This document shows positions 22,175-30,124 of a DNA stretch of 41,217 bases, one piece after another (the stretch's first letter is position 1; every line of letters starts with the position of its first letter). Position numbers and translations under genes: made by a program. The stretch comes from an uncultured Eubacterium sp. Lineage in GTDB: Bacteria; Bacillota; Clostridia; Lachnospirales; Lachnospiraceae. The DNA is taken from assembly GCA_910585745.1 (NCBI GenBank), contig CAJUFM010000023.1, forward strand, positions 1 through 41,217, written 5' to 3'. The notes below the pieces were generated by a model. It did not search any database. It was not told the DNA's origin and was given only the letters and a program-made list of their open reading frames with translations.

Positions 22175-23194
22175 ATGAAAATATTAGTGACAGGAGGCGC
22201 TGGATATATCGGCAGCCACACCTGCGTCGAACTGCTGAACCATGGATATGAGACCGTCATCGTGGACAATCTGTACAACTCCAGCAGCAAGGCAGTGGAA
22301 CGCATCGAAACCATCACACAGAAAAAACCTGTATTTTATAAGGTTGATCTTTTAGACAAAGCTTCCCTGGACTCTGTCTTTGCCAAGGAAAAACCAGATG
22401 CCGTGATTCATTTTGCCGGATTAAAGGCGGTTGGAGAATCGGTGGAAAAACCCATACAGTACTATCACAACAACCTGACCGGAACGCTGAATCTGGTGGA
22501 CTGCATGAAGGATCATAGGGTGAAAAATATTATTTTCAGTTCATCTGCCACCGTCTATGGGGATCCGGCATTTGTTCCGATCACCGAAGAATGCCCGAAA
22601 GGATCGCCTACCAATCCTTATGGCTGGACCAAATGGATGATCGAGCAGATCCTGACAGACCTTCATACCTCGGATCCGGAATGGAATGTCATTCTCCTTC
22701 GTTACTTTAACCCCATCGGCGCCCATGAAAGCGGCCTGATCGGCGAGGATCCAAAGGGGATCCCCAATAACCTGGTGCCTTATGTAGCCCAGGTTGCCAT
22801 CGGAAAACGAGACTGTCTGAACGTCTTTGGAGACGATTACAACACCCATGACGGAACAGGTGTCAGAGATTATATCCACGTGATGGATCTGGCTGCTGGA
22901 CATGTAAAAGGTATTCAGAAGTTTTCTGAGAAACCAGAGGTACGGACCTACAATCTGGGAACTGGAAAAGGCTGCAGTGTTCTGGATATCCTCCACGCCT
23001 ACGAGAAAGCCTGTGGACACAGCATTCCCTACGAGATCAAACCAAGACGCGCCGGTGATATAGACGCATCTTATTCTGAGTGCGGCAAAGCAAAAAAAGA
23101 GCTGGGATGGGAAGCAAAATACAATGTGGATGATATGTGCGCCGATTCCTGGCGCTGGCAGAGCATGAATCCAGATGGCTATGGGGAAGAGTAA
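22175..23194 (+). CDS. galE: UDP-glucose 4-epimerase
   Basis: NAD-dependent interconversion of UDP-glucose and UDP-galactose in the cytosol, linking galactose use to cell-surface sugar supply. The 339-residue extended short-chain dehydrogenase has the Rossmann motif VTGGAGYIGSHT, a Ser in IIFSSSATVYGD, the catalytic YGWTK (Tyr-x3-Lys) and the C-terminal PRRAGDIDASYSECGKAKKE. The start at 22175 follows a GAAGGGAG site; twelve in-frame codons upstream are not family sequence. It sits behind galK, the usual pairing. Confidence 0.97.
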   Translation: MKILVTGGAGYIGSHTCVELLNHGYETVIVDNLYNSSSKAVERIETITQKKPVFYKVDLLDKASLDSVFAKEKPDAVIHFAGLKAVGESVEKPIQYYHNNLTGTLNLVDCMKDHRVKNIIFSSSATVYGDPAFVPITEECPKGSPTNPYGWTKWMIEQILTDLHTSDPEWNVILLRYFNPIGAHESGLIGEDPKGIPNNLVPYVAQVAIGKRDCLNVFGDDYNTHDGTGVRDYIHVMDLAAGHVKGIQKFSEKPEVRTYNLGTGKGCSVLDILHAYEKACGHSIPYEIKPRRAGDIDASYSECGKAKKELGWEAKYNVDDMCADSWRWQSMNPDGYGEE

Positions 23195-23228
23195 AACATT
23201 TTTCAATTATAACAATATATATTATTTA

Positions 23229-23268
23229 CAAGGGCGCCAGTTTAAACAGGTTTTAAATGGCGCCCTTG
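23229..23268 (+). terminator. Strong hairpin after galE
   Basis: CAAGGGCGCCA (23229-23239) and TGGCGCCCTTG (23258-23268) form a perfect 11-bp GC-rich stem with an 18-nt loop. No T-run follows on either strand, so it may stabilise the mRNA end or need Rho rather than act as a classic terminator. Confidence 0.5.
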
Positions 23269-23304
23269 TTGACAATAAGTCACTAAAAAGCTCAAGATAG
23301 GTCA

Positions 23305-23333
23305 TTGATGTTTTCTTTTGTTTTTGATAAAAT
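23305..23333 (+). promoter_or_regulatory. Promoter of the secreted-protein genes
   Basis: TTGATG (23305-23310) and TAAAAT (23328-23333) are 17 nt apart. The leader to the next start is about 35 nt and ends in AAGGAGG. Confidence 0.5.
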
Positions 23334-23373
23334 TATGTGTATGATATTTATTTTACAAGGAGGAAAATAGCTT

Positions 23374-24138
23374 ATGCAAAGAAAAATGGGATGGGTTCTA
23401 TTTGCTCTGCTGCTTCTGGCTGGAATGCCTTTATTATGTTCAAGAAGCACTCAGGCAGCCAGTACCGCCGTTACTGTAACTCCCAGCCAGTCAGATGGAA
23501 CTGTGGCTGTTACTGTTTCGGATGCAGAATTAAAGGGAAAGGAAATTTCTGTAATCTGCTACGCACCGGGAGTATCGGGAGCTTACAACGACCTGGCAGG
23601 AAACAAAGAAGCGATTGTATACTTGAACCAGTACACAATTAATGGGACTTTATCTTTTAACTTTAAGGTAAAAAAACAACTGGTTCCGGGAGTATATACC
23701 CTGGTTGTCACATCAGAAAAAGGACAGGCTGCAAGCCAGTTCCGCTTTATTCCTGAGGATAAACCGGCTCCGGTACAAACAGCAGCCCCTGGCGGAAACA
23801 CTGCTAATCCACCGCTTTCTGATAAATCTGTTAAAGCAAAGAAGAAAGTTCTGCCCGCGCCGAAAAGCGTTAAGGCAAAATCTTCAAGCCGAAAGAAAAT
23901 AAAAGTCACATGGAAAAAAGTGAAGGGCGCCAAGGGATATCAGATCGCTGCAGCGACAAAGAAAAAGGGAAAATACAAAGTGAAACTGACTGTAAAAGGC
24001 GGTTCAAAGAAAAAAGCAACGCTGAAAAAAATGAAGAGCGGCAAAGTGTATTACATTAAGGTGAGAGCATATCAGCTTACCGGGAAGAAAAAAACAGCTG
24101 GTAAATATTCCAAGATCGCAAAGGTAAAAGTTCGCTGA
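23374..24138 (+). CDS. Small secreted protein with beta-sandwich and lysine-rich fibronectin III domain
   Basis: A 254-residue exported protein. Residues 1-29 are a Sec signal peptide (WVLFALLLLAGMPLLCS core, cut near STQAA). Residues about 30-130 are a beta-sandwich-like domain with YAPGVSGAYND and VPGVYTLVVTSEKG, similar in style to the accessory domains of Gram-positive glycosidases. After a short Pro/Ala linker, residues about 165-254 form a fibronectin type III-like domain (KIKVTWKKVKGAKGYQIAA, GKVYYIKVRAYQ) with an extreme lysine content. It has no enzyme motif and no covalent wall anchor; the positive charge may hold it on teichoic acids. It lies 31 nt before the GH95-like gene and is probably co-transcribed, so it may be a non-catalytic partner of that enzyme. 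Confidence 0.75.
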   Translation: MQRKMGWVLFALLLLAGMPLLCSRSTQAASTAVTVTPSQSDGTVAVTVSDAELKGKEISVICYAPGVSGAYNDLAGNKEAIVYLNQYTINGTLSFNFKVKKQLVPGVYTLVVTSEKGQAASQFRFIPEDKPAPVQTAAPGGNTANPPLSDKSVKAKKKVLPAPKSVKAKSSSRKKIKVTWKKVKGAKGYQIAAATKKKGKYKVKLTVKGGSKKKATLKKMKSGKVYYIKVRAYQLTGKKKTAGKYSKIAKVKVR

Positions 24139-24169
24139 ACGCTCATTTAAATCGAAATGGAGGATTTGT

Positions 24170-27100
24170 ATGAAACAAATAACAAAACTTATTTTAGGTG
24201 GCGCAGTTCTGGGAGCTTTCTCGCTTTTGACAACTTCAATGATTCCATTGACAGGCGCCCATGCAGAAGCACCTGACTGGAAATATGGCCTGGGTGACGC
24301 ACTAGGCTTTAACGAAAGTACATATGCAGCCATTGAAAAGAGCACAAAAGAGGATTCCTGGCGGGAAGGCTCTGTAACCGCTAATGGTGAGATCGCATTT
24401 ATTGAGAGCTGTGATCCCGATGAAGATGTATTTATTTTTAATAATACCAAGATCGTCACAGATGGGACAGATATCTACGAGACACCGGATATCAGTGATA
24501 TTCTTGACAGCCAGAGAAAAGGTGCTGTCACCCGTTCCAGTGCAAACGATTTTCCCTGGACCAGCGCTGTAAATAAATATGCCGCCAGCGTGTTTGGAGC
24601 TTCCTGGGGAACCACCTGGTCCCGCCCCTATCAGCCGGCGAGCCAGTACCGTATCAAAAACAACAGCTTTACCGAAGCAAACAAAGACAACTATAACCGA
24701 TACACCAACTATGAGACAGGTGAAGTCGGAGCCCAGTGGAAGGATGCGGAGGGAAATGAGTGGAACCGCCGTTCCTTTGCTTCCCGCAGCGACGACGTCA
24801 TTGTCACCTATATCGAAGCGCCAGACAATCAGGATCTGGATATCACACTGAGCATAGACCATATGGTGGAGATGAGAAACCAGGGATCGGTAAATCCAAG
24901 ACCGGACTCGGATTATATTGTCACTCAGGATGACAATGGCTATACTATGGGTATGGTGGGCAAATATCCGGATCAGTACCGAAAAGGATCCAAAAACCGC
25001 ACAAAGACGTTGTTTTCCAATGGCGGCTGGGGCTCTGCCACAAGAATTGTCACAGACGGAACCATCGATTATAAAGCAGATAAGCGCACGCTTACCAACA
25101 CGAACGGATTTGGCTCCGGCACCATCAGCAATGCCAATGATCCCAAGATCACCATCACTGGCACAAAATCCGTTATGCTGATCACGAAGGTAGACCGCCA
25201 GGATGACGGCTGCAATACAGTACAGGATGTGAAAGAACAGCTCTATGACCGGCTGATCAGCGACATAGATGCTATTACTGCAAAATACGAAATAAAAAAC
25301 ACGGAAGAATCCTATAAAAAATTATTGGATCCCCATGTAAAGATCCACGGCGGAATGTTTGATAACGTCCGTATCAGCCTATGCCAGACTGATGAGGAAA
25401 AGGCCGACCGGAAACTCACAAATAAGGAATTGATCGACAAACAGAATGCCAATAAGTCAGAGATCAACAAGGCATTTCTGGAAAGGATCTACAACAATGG
25501 CCGTTTCGGGCTGATCTGCGCCAGCGGATACCATACAACCAGGCTCGGCGCCATCTGGACGGGCGCATGGAAACCGGACTGGAGCGGAGACTTTACGCTG
25601 GATGCCAACACAAACCTCCAGGTCTCCGGAATGAATACAGGTAATATGGCGGGTGCTGGCGAGGGTTACATCAATTTCATCGTCCGCATGGTGGCAGATT
25701 GGGAGACGGATGCGCAAAACGTCTATGGAATGACTGACGCCATCAAGGCACCTCCCCGTGTAGACGGCACCGGTCAGGCAGGAAGCTACCACTTTATCGA
25801 TGGGTATCCCCATCTCTATGTAAATGGTATTACAGACTGGCTTATTATCCCGATCTTTGAATACTGGCAGTGTTATGGAGACCAGGAGATCCCCCTGGGC
25901 AAAGATATTGACCTGGAGCGGAATCAGCACGTACTGGACTGGTCAGACGAAGACGTGGAAAGGATCCGCAGCACCGGCAAGATGAAACTGGTGGAAGACA
26001 TCCTCTATCCTATGCTTGACAAGACGATGAACTTCTGGCTCCAGTATGTAGATGAGCGCTATTATACAGACGGAAGTGGTAATATCCATCTCGATGACGG
26101 AACCACATTGTCTGATGCCATCGCTGCTGGTGACACAGCTGCAAAATACCTGTACTCACCAGGATATTCTCCGGAAAATTCTCCGGAGGGAGCCGCTGAT
26201 AATTCCATCTATGCCCTGACCTACAATACGACCATGGATATATCAGCCACACACGATACTTTATTTATGGCAAGAGCGATCCTGGATGTGGTGAAACCTT
26301 CGGATGCGGCCGACAAATTAATGAGATGGAATACCCTTGAGAGCAGAATTCCAGAATATTTATATGCCGATACAGGAGAACTAAAAGAATGGGCAACGGA
26401 AAACCTCGGCGAAAAGCACCTTCACAGGCACGTAAGCCATGCCTATCCGGCGTGGCCCGGCTACGAGTCCCAGACAGACGACAATCTTCGTGATGGTATA
26501 TTAAAAGCAATGGCTTTCCGCTCCGCGGCATACGGCGGAAAAGAGGCTTCTGAGTCCCATGGACCTACCCATAAGGCGCTGGTTGCCGCACGCCTGAAGG
26601 ACTCAGACAGCCTAGATTCTGTACTGCGGTATCTGATGACAAGCAATTATCAGTACAGTTCCATGATGACCTCCCACAATGACAACCACAGTTCTACCTA
26701 TTGTACCGATTCCGCTTTTGGAATCATGGGAGCAGTCAACGAATCCCTGCTCTACTCAAACACCGGAGAGATAGAGGTTCTCCCTGCATTGTTAGATTCC
26801 ATGATGAGTGGAAATATCACCGGCCTGAGAGCCAGATGCAACGCAGAAGTAAACGACATTTCCTGGGATATCGCTGCCAAAAAGGTTTCTGTCACTATAA
26901 CATCCGATCAGGATAACAACCAGATTGCCCTTTCCTGCGGTCCTGCCTGGAACGAGGCAAAGATCAATGGAGTAAAACAGGTGACTCGATATACTCCGCA
27001 GGATAAAGCGTATATTCTTCTGGATATAAATAAAAGCGAGTCTGTAACCGCAGAATTTACACTGGGCGATCAGATCCAGATCTCTACCTCAGCCAACACG

Positions 27101-27658
27101 GAAGAAAGAGTCCATGCCGGAGACAGCCTGGAATTTACAGCAGACTATACTTCCCTTTCCGAAGAGGCAGGCACTGTATCCTGGCATATAACAGATGCCA
27201 TAAACAACCAGGATCTGGAGGATGCCAGTATTTCTCCAGAAGGAAAATTCACGGTGCCGGAAAGCGCAAAAGGGAAGATGCTGAAAATATTTGCTTCCTC
27301 ATCCGATGGAACTGCTGTATCTAATGAGATCATCCTCAATGTTTCGGCAAACTCCGCCGGATCATCAGAAACAGAGGAATCATTTATGGCATATGCCGGA
27401 TTGGAAAAGAGCCACATTGGACTTTACCTGTCAAACAATGCCCAAAGTAAGAAGATCCGGGCAGTCTGGACAGCTTATGATTCTTCTGGCGCCATGGTAG
27501 ATCTCTCAGAACAGATCATCGAGCTGGGCGCAAACGAATACAAGAAACTATCCATTCCGGTACAGTGGCATAACGAAGTACACCAGTCTTCTGTATTCCT
27601 GTGGAATGCAGACAGCTTAGTGCCATATATGCCACAGTTACCAATTTCTATTGGCTAG
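24170..27658 (+). CDS. Secreted GH95-like glycoside hydrolase, divergent
   Basis: A 1162-residue exported protein. The signal peptide is about 1-33 (LGGAVLGAFSLLTTSMIP, cut near AHAEA). The N-terminal domain has NGEIAFIESCDPDEDVFIFN and SFASRSDDVIVTYIE, the pattern of GH95 enzymes (alpha-L-fucosidases and alpha-L-galactosidases). The helical barrel has RLGAIWTGAWKPDWSGDFTL, HRHVSHAYPAWPGY (near 754) and TYCTDSAFG (near 840). Where GH95 enzymes usually show an N-x-N motif after the WS-DY segment, this reads D-A-N, and the following aromatic-rich stretch is changed, so specificity may differ. An Ig-like domain (about 965-1060) and a C-terminal beta domain complete it. No wall anchor is seen. 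GGAGG precedes the ATG. Confidence 0.75.
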   Translation: MKQITKLILGGAVLGAFSLLTTSMIPLTGAHAEAPDWKYGLGDALGFNESTYAAIEKSTKEDSWREGSVTANGEIAFIESCDPDEDVFIFNNTKIVTDGTDIYETPDISDILDSQRKGAVTRSSANDFPWTSAVNKYAASVFGASWGTTWSRPYQPASQYRIKNNSFTEANKDNYNRYTNYETGEVGAQWKDAEGNEWNRRSFASRSDDVIVTYIEAPDNQDLDITLSIDHMVEMRNQGSVNPRPDSDYIVTQDDNGYTMGMVGKYPDQYRKGSKNRTKTLFSNGGWGSATRIVTDGTIDYKADKRTLTNTNGFGSGTISNANDPKITITGTKSVMLITKVDRQDDGCNTVQDVKEQLYDRLISDIDAITAKYEIKNTEESYKKLLDPHVKIHGGMFDNVRISLCQTDEEKADRKLTNKELIDKQNANKSEINKAFLERIYNNGRFGLICASGYHTTRLGAIWTGAWKPDWSGDFTLDANTNLQVSGMNTGNMAGAGEGYINFIVRMVADWETDAQNVYGMTDAIKAPPRVDGTGQAGSYHFIDGYPHLYVNGITDWLIIPIFEYWQCYGDQEIPLGKDIDLERNQHVLDWSDEDVERIRSTGKMKLVEDILYPMLDKTMNFWLQYVDERYYTDGSGNIHLDDGTTLSDAIAAGDTAAKYLYSPGYSPENSPEGAADNSIYALTYNTTMDISATHDTLFMARAILDVVKPSDAADKLMRWNTLESRIPEYLYADTGELKEWATENLGEKHLHRHVSHAYPAWPGYESQTDDNLRDGILKAMAFRSAAYGGKEASESHGPTHKALVAARLKDSDSLDSVLRYLMTSNYQYSSMMTSHNDNHSSTYCTDSAFGIMGAVNESLLYSNTGEIEVLPALLDSMMSGNITGLRARCNAEVNDISWDIAAKKVSVTITSDQDNNQIALSCGPAWNEAKINGVKQVTRYTPQDKAYILLDINKSESVTAEFTLGDQIQISTSANTEERVHAGDSLEFTADYTSLSEEAGTVSWHITDAINNQDLEDASISPEGKFTVPESAKGKMLKIFASSSDGTAVSNEIILNVSANSAGSSETEESFMAYAGLEKSHIGLYLSNNAQSKKIRAVWTAYDSSGAMVDLSEQIIELGANEYKKLSIPVQWHNEVHQSSVFLWNADSLVPYMPQLPISIG

Positions 27659-27692
27659 GTCAGCAAATAAGACATGAAAACGCAATGATAAG

Positions 27693-27735
27693 AAAAATGC
27701 TATGCAGTGAGCTGTTCACCTGCATAGCATTTTTT
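27693..27735 (+). terminator. Terminator after the GH95-like gene
   Basis: A perfect 15-bp stem, AAAAATGCTATGCAG (27693-27707) with its complement (27720-27734), has a 12-nt loop and ends in a T-run. It is a textbook intrinsic terminator. Confidence 0.9.
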
Positions 27736-27739
27736 GTCC

Positions 27740-27768
27740 TTCACCTATGACAAATAACTACATATTAT
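27740..27768 (+). promoter_or_regulatory. Promoter of the superoxide dismutase-like gene
   Basis: TTCACC (27740-27745) and TATTAT (27763-27768) are 17 nt apart, directly after the preceding terminator. The leader is about 22 nt. Confidence 0.5.
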
Positions 27769-27797
27769 ATGAATAAAAGACAAAACAGGGGACTAAC

Positions 27798-28292
27798 ATG
27801 TACGACTGTAAATATATTGGAAAAATCCTTCAACAGGCTTCTCCTCAGGCGGCCGCCAGCATCACAGGATCCAAAAAGGCAAAAAGCCTGAGAGGAAGAG
27901 TTGCCTTTTATGATATCGGAAATGCTGTTTTGGTTTCCACCTCTCTTTCCGGGATCCCGTACCGCAATGGTTACTGCCAGTATCCGGTTCTTGGACTGCA
28001 CATCCACGAGGGCAGCTCATGCAGCGGCAATAAAGAAGATCCCTTTGCCGATGCAGGCAGCCATTATAATCCCCATGACTGCCCACACCCAAATCATGCT
28101 GGGGATCTGCCGCCCGTCTTTGTCAATGAGGGCATGGCATGGAGCGCAGTCATCCTCACCAAATTCACCATAAGAGAACTTCTGGGAAAGGTGGTCATCC
28201 TCCATTCCATGGCAGATGATTTTCACAGCCAGCCTTCCGGTAACTCTGGAGAAAAGATCGCCTGTGGTATCATCCGGAGAACCTCTCCCTAG
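27798..28292 (+). CDS. Cu/Zn superoxide dismutase-family protein, apparently cytosolic
   Basis: A 164-residue protein of the SodC family, whose members convert superoxide to hydrogen peroxide and oxygen. Copper ligands fit His68 and His70 (GLHIHEG), His89 (SHYNP) and His136 (VVILHS); zinc ligands fit His89, His97, His100 and Asp103 (HPNHAGDLP). Asp140/Asp141 and the disulfide pair Cys75/Cys156 are in place. The zinc loop is shorter than usual, and the active-site Arg before the second Cys appears to be Lys153. Unlike most bacterial SodC proteins there is no signal peptide or lipobox. AGGGG precedes the ATG, and it has its own promoter and terminator. It may protect against brief oxygen exposure. 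Confidence 0.82.
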   Translation: MYDCKYIGKILQQASPQAAASITGSKKAKSLRGRVAFYDIGNAVLVSTSLSGIPYRNGYCQYPVLGLHIHEGSSCSGNKEDPFADAGSHYNPHDCPHPNHAGDLPPVFVNEGMAWSAVILTKFTIRELLGKVVILHSMADDFHSQPSGNSGEKIACGIIRRTSP

Positions 28293-28297
28293 CATTC

Positions 28298-28334
28298 GTT
28301 GGGGGCAAAATACTTTTTGCCCCCAACATTTTAT
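28298..28334 (+). terminator. Terminator between convergent genes
   Basis: GTTGGGGGCAAAA (28298-28310) pairs perfectly over 13 bp with 28315-28327, around a four-base loop, followed by ATTTTATT. It ends the superoxide dismutase-like gene. The A-rich inner stem could also serve the minus-strand gene ending at 28347. Confidence 0.88.
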
Positions 28335-28346
28335 TATAATATGATT

Positions 28347-28928
28347 TTAAAAAATGATATTTCCTCCTCCCATCTGGCCGAGAGCAAAAAATTCTGCCGC
28401 CGGACACGGTCCTACATACCGTTTGCCGGTCTCTAAGAATTCCGTGTATGCCTCTCTGTGCAACGCCCGTTTTTCGTAATAGATCTCCATCTTTTTCTTT
28501 CTTAACAGGATCTTCCTCATTTGATCTTTGCGCTCTTTACGACGCTCTCTGGCTCTCTGTATGCTGAATTCCAGCTGCGCCCCCGCATTGTTTTTTTCCC
28601 TTAATACCTCATAGCGCATGCTCTCCAGGATCATTTTCTCGCAATCCGGATCATTTTTCATTTCCACCAGGGCAAGATCGCTGAAATTTACTGAAAGCAA
28701 CAGAGAGTATTCTGATAAAAAAGGAAACATCTTTCGGATTTTTTCCTGAATGTATTCCCGGTATTCTTCCAGTGTCATCTCCTTGGGATCCTTTTTGGCA
28801 GCCGCCGCCTTAATCTGCGCCTTAAATCCATCCGGGCTTTCCAGATCCTTCTCGTTTCCTGTCTCTTTCTTTCTGATCCCAATGCTCCTATTGTGTGCTG
28901 CGTATTCAGCCAATATCGAATTCTGCAT
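28347..28928 (-). CDS. Unrecognised cytosolic helical protein
   Basis: I do not recognise this 193-residue protein. It starts at ATG 28928 with GGGAGGAG upstream; seven in-frame codons earlier are not supported. It has no signal peptide or membrane segment. The middle has MTLEEYREYIQEKIRKMFPF and the acidic MKNDPDCEKMILESMRYEV; the latter part is a long, highly charged helix (RARERRKERKDQMRKILLRK) that may be a coiled coil. The EEYREYI and DPDxEKMIL patterns recall small uncharacterised Lachnospiraceae proteins (DUF6033-like), but that is only a resemblance. It stands alone between two terminators. The codon use and ribosome binding site suggest a real gene. Confidence 0.7.
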   Translation of the reverse strand: MQNSILAEYAAHNRSIGIRKKETGNEKDLESPDGFKAQIKAAAAKKDPKEMTLEEYREYIQEKIRKMFPFLSEYSLLLSVNFSDLALVEMKNDPDCEKMILESMRYEVLREKNNAGAQLEFSIQRARERRKERKDQMRKILLRKKKMEIYYEKRALHREAYTEFLETGKRYVGPCPAAEFFALGQMGGGNIIF

Positions 28929-28980
28929 TGTGCTCCTCCCTCTTCTCAACTACATATTTATTTCTTCTCTAAATTACCAT

Positions 28981-29044
28981 AAAAGGAAAAAGGACAGCGC
29001 TTTCCAATTAATCTTTTTCAATCCATTGAAAACACACTGTCCTT
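28981..29044 (-). terminator. Terminator after the fruK-type gene
   Basis: On the minus strand AAGGACAG (29037-29044) pairs with CTGTCCTT (28990-28997), followed by a T-rich run. An inner stem TTTTCAA/TTGAAAA with a four-base loop sits inside. Confidence 0.7.
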
Positions 29045-29092
29045 AGTCATTATGGCTTTGTACTATATATATCGGAATCTGTCCAAAATAGT

Positions 29093-30052
29093 TTAGGGCG
29101 TGTATGAAAACTCATTCTTACGTTCTGCACGCCCTAATATCTCCTTCTCTTCGATCTCTCCCATCAATCTCCTGATCTGTTCCACATCTGCAAGGTGGTC
29201 TGAAAACGCACTGGCACTGCCGGCAGCTACAGCCATCCGAAAAGCATAAGAAGGATTGCTGCTTTTCTGCCATCCCGCAAGAAACCCGGCTACCATGGAA
29301 TCCCCAGCACCTACGCCATTGACAAGTTCCCCCTCTGGCGCTGGTGCCTCATAAATCCTTCCGTCCTCGGACAGAAGAAGCGCCCCGTCTCCCGCCATGG
29401 ACACCAGCACATTTCTGGCGCCTCTGCGCTGCAGTTTCCCGGCACACTCCATAATCTCTTTCCTGGAAGTCAGCTTTCTGTCAAAGATCTGCCCCAGCTC
29501 ATCCAGGTTTGGCTTGATGAGAAAAGGCTGCACTTCCAGGACACTCAGCAGCGCCTCCCCTGCAGCATCCACCACCACATCAATATCCTTTCCCGCCAGC
29601 ATATCCATGATCTCCCTGTAGATATCATTAGAAAGAGAAACAGGAATACTGCCTGCCAGAACCAGCGTATCCCCCGCTAAAAGACTGTTTAGTTTCTCTA
29701 AAAGCTGCTCCCACTCCCCGGCACTGACCTCAGGTCCCATGCCATTTATCTCCGTTCCTTCGTAATTCTTTAACTTGATATTGATGCGGCTGTTGCCGCT
29801 GGCAAGCTTGATAAAATCAGCAGAACAGTGGAGGATCTCCAGCCTCCGCTGGATCTCTTCCCCCACAAATCCTGCCTGAAAACCATATGCCGTATTTTCT
29901 ACTCCCAGTTGATTCAACACCAGGGAAACATTGATCCCCTTACCGCCAGGCAGCATCTGCTCCTCCCGGGTGCGGTTCGTCGCCCCCAGGGAAAAACCAG
30001 GAACGGTAACTATGTAATCCAAAGAAGGATTCAGAGTAACGGTATAGATCAT
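29093..30052 (-). CDS. fruK: 1-phosphofructokinase family kinase (PfkB fold)
   Basis: Phosphorylates fructose 1-phosphate to fructose 1,6-bisphosphate with ATP; tagatose 6-phosphate kinase is the main alternative for this subfamily. The 319 residues begin MIYTVTLNPSLDYIVTV, the usual N-terminus, with the substrate-loop GGKGINVSLVLNQLG, the central VLAGSIPVSLSNDIYR and the PfkB signature VNGVGAGDSMVAGFLAGW carrying the catalytic Asp. The start at 30052 has GGGAGG upstream; eleven in-frame codons earlier lack support. No fructose PTS or FruR-type regulator is adjacent. It lies 72 nt after a membrane HD-GYP gene without an obvious promoter or terminator, so it may share that transcript. Confidence 0.88.
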   Translation of the reverse strand: MIYTVTLNPSLDYIVTVPGFSLGATNRTREEQMLPGGKGINVSLVLNQLGVENTAYGFQAGFVGEEIQRRLEILHCSADFIKLASGNSRINIKLKNYEGTEINGMGPEVSAGEWEQLLEKLNSLLAGDTLVLAGSIPVSLSNDIYREIMDMLAGKDIDVVVDAAGEALLSVLEVQPFLIKPNLDELGQIFDRKLTSRKEIMECAGKLQRRGARNVLVSMAGDGALLLSEDGRIYEAPAPEGELVNGVGAGDSMVAGFLAGWQKSSNPSYAFRMAVAAGSASAFSDHLADVEQIRRLMGEIEEKEILGRAERKNEFSYTP

Positions 30053-30124
30053 AAGCGCCTCCCTGAATAATCGTCTCAATGGCACAGGATGAAAAAGCGT
30101 TCAAACCAATGCCTCCAGGCTATT

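Noticed and set aside
28017..28295. Minus-strand frame of 92 codons opposite the superoxide dismutase-like gene
   Set aside because: The plus-strand gene has all metal ligands, a ribosome binding site, a promoter and a terminator.
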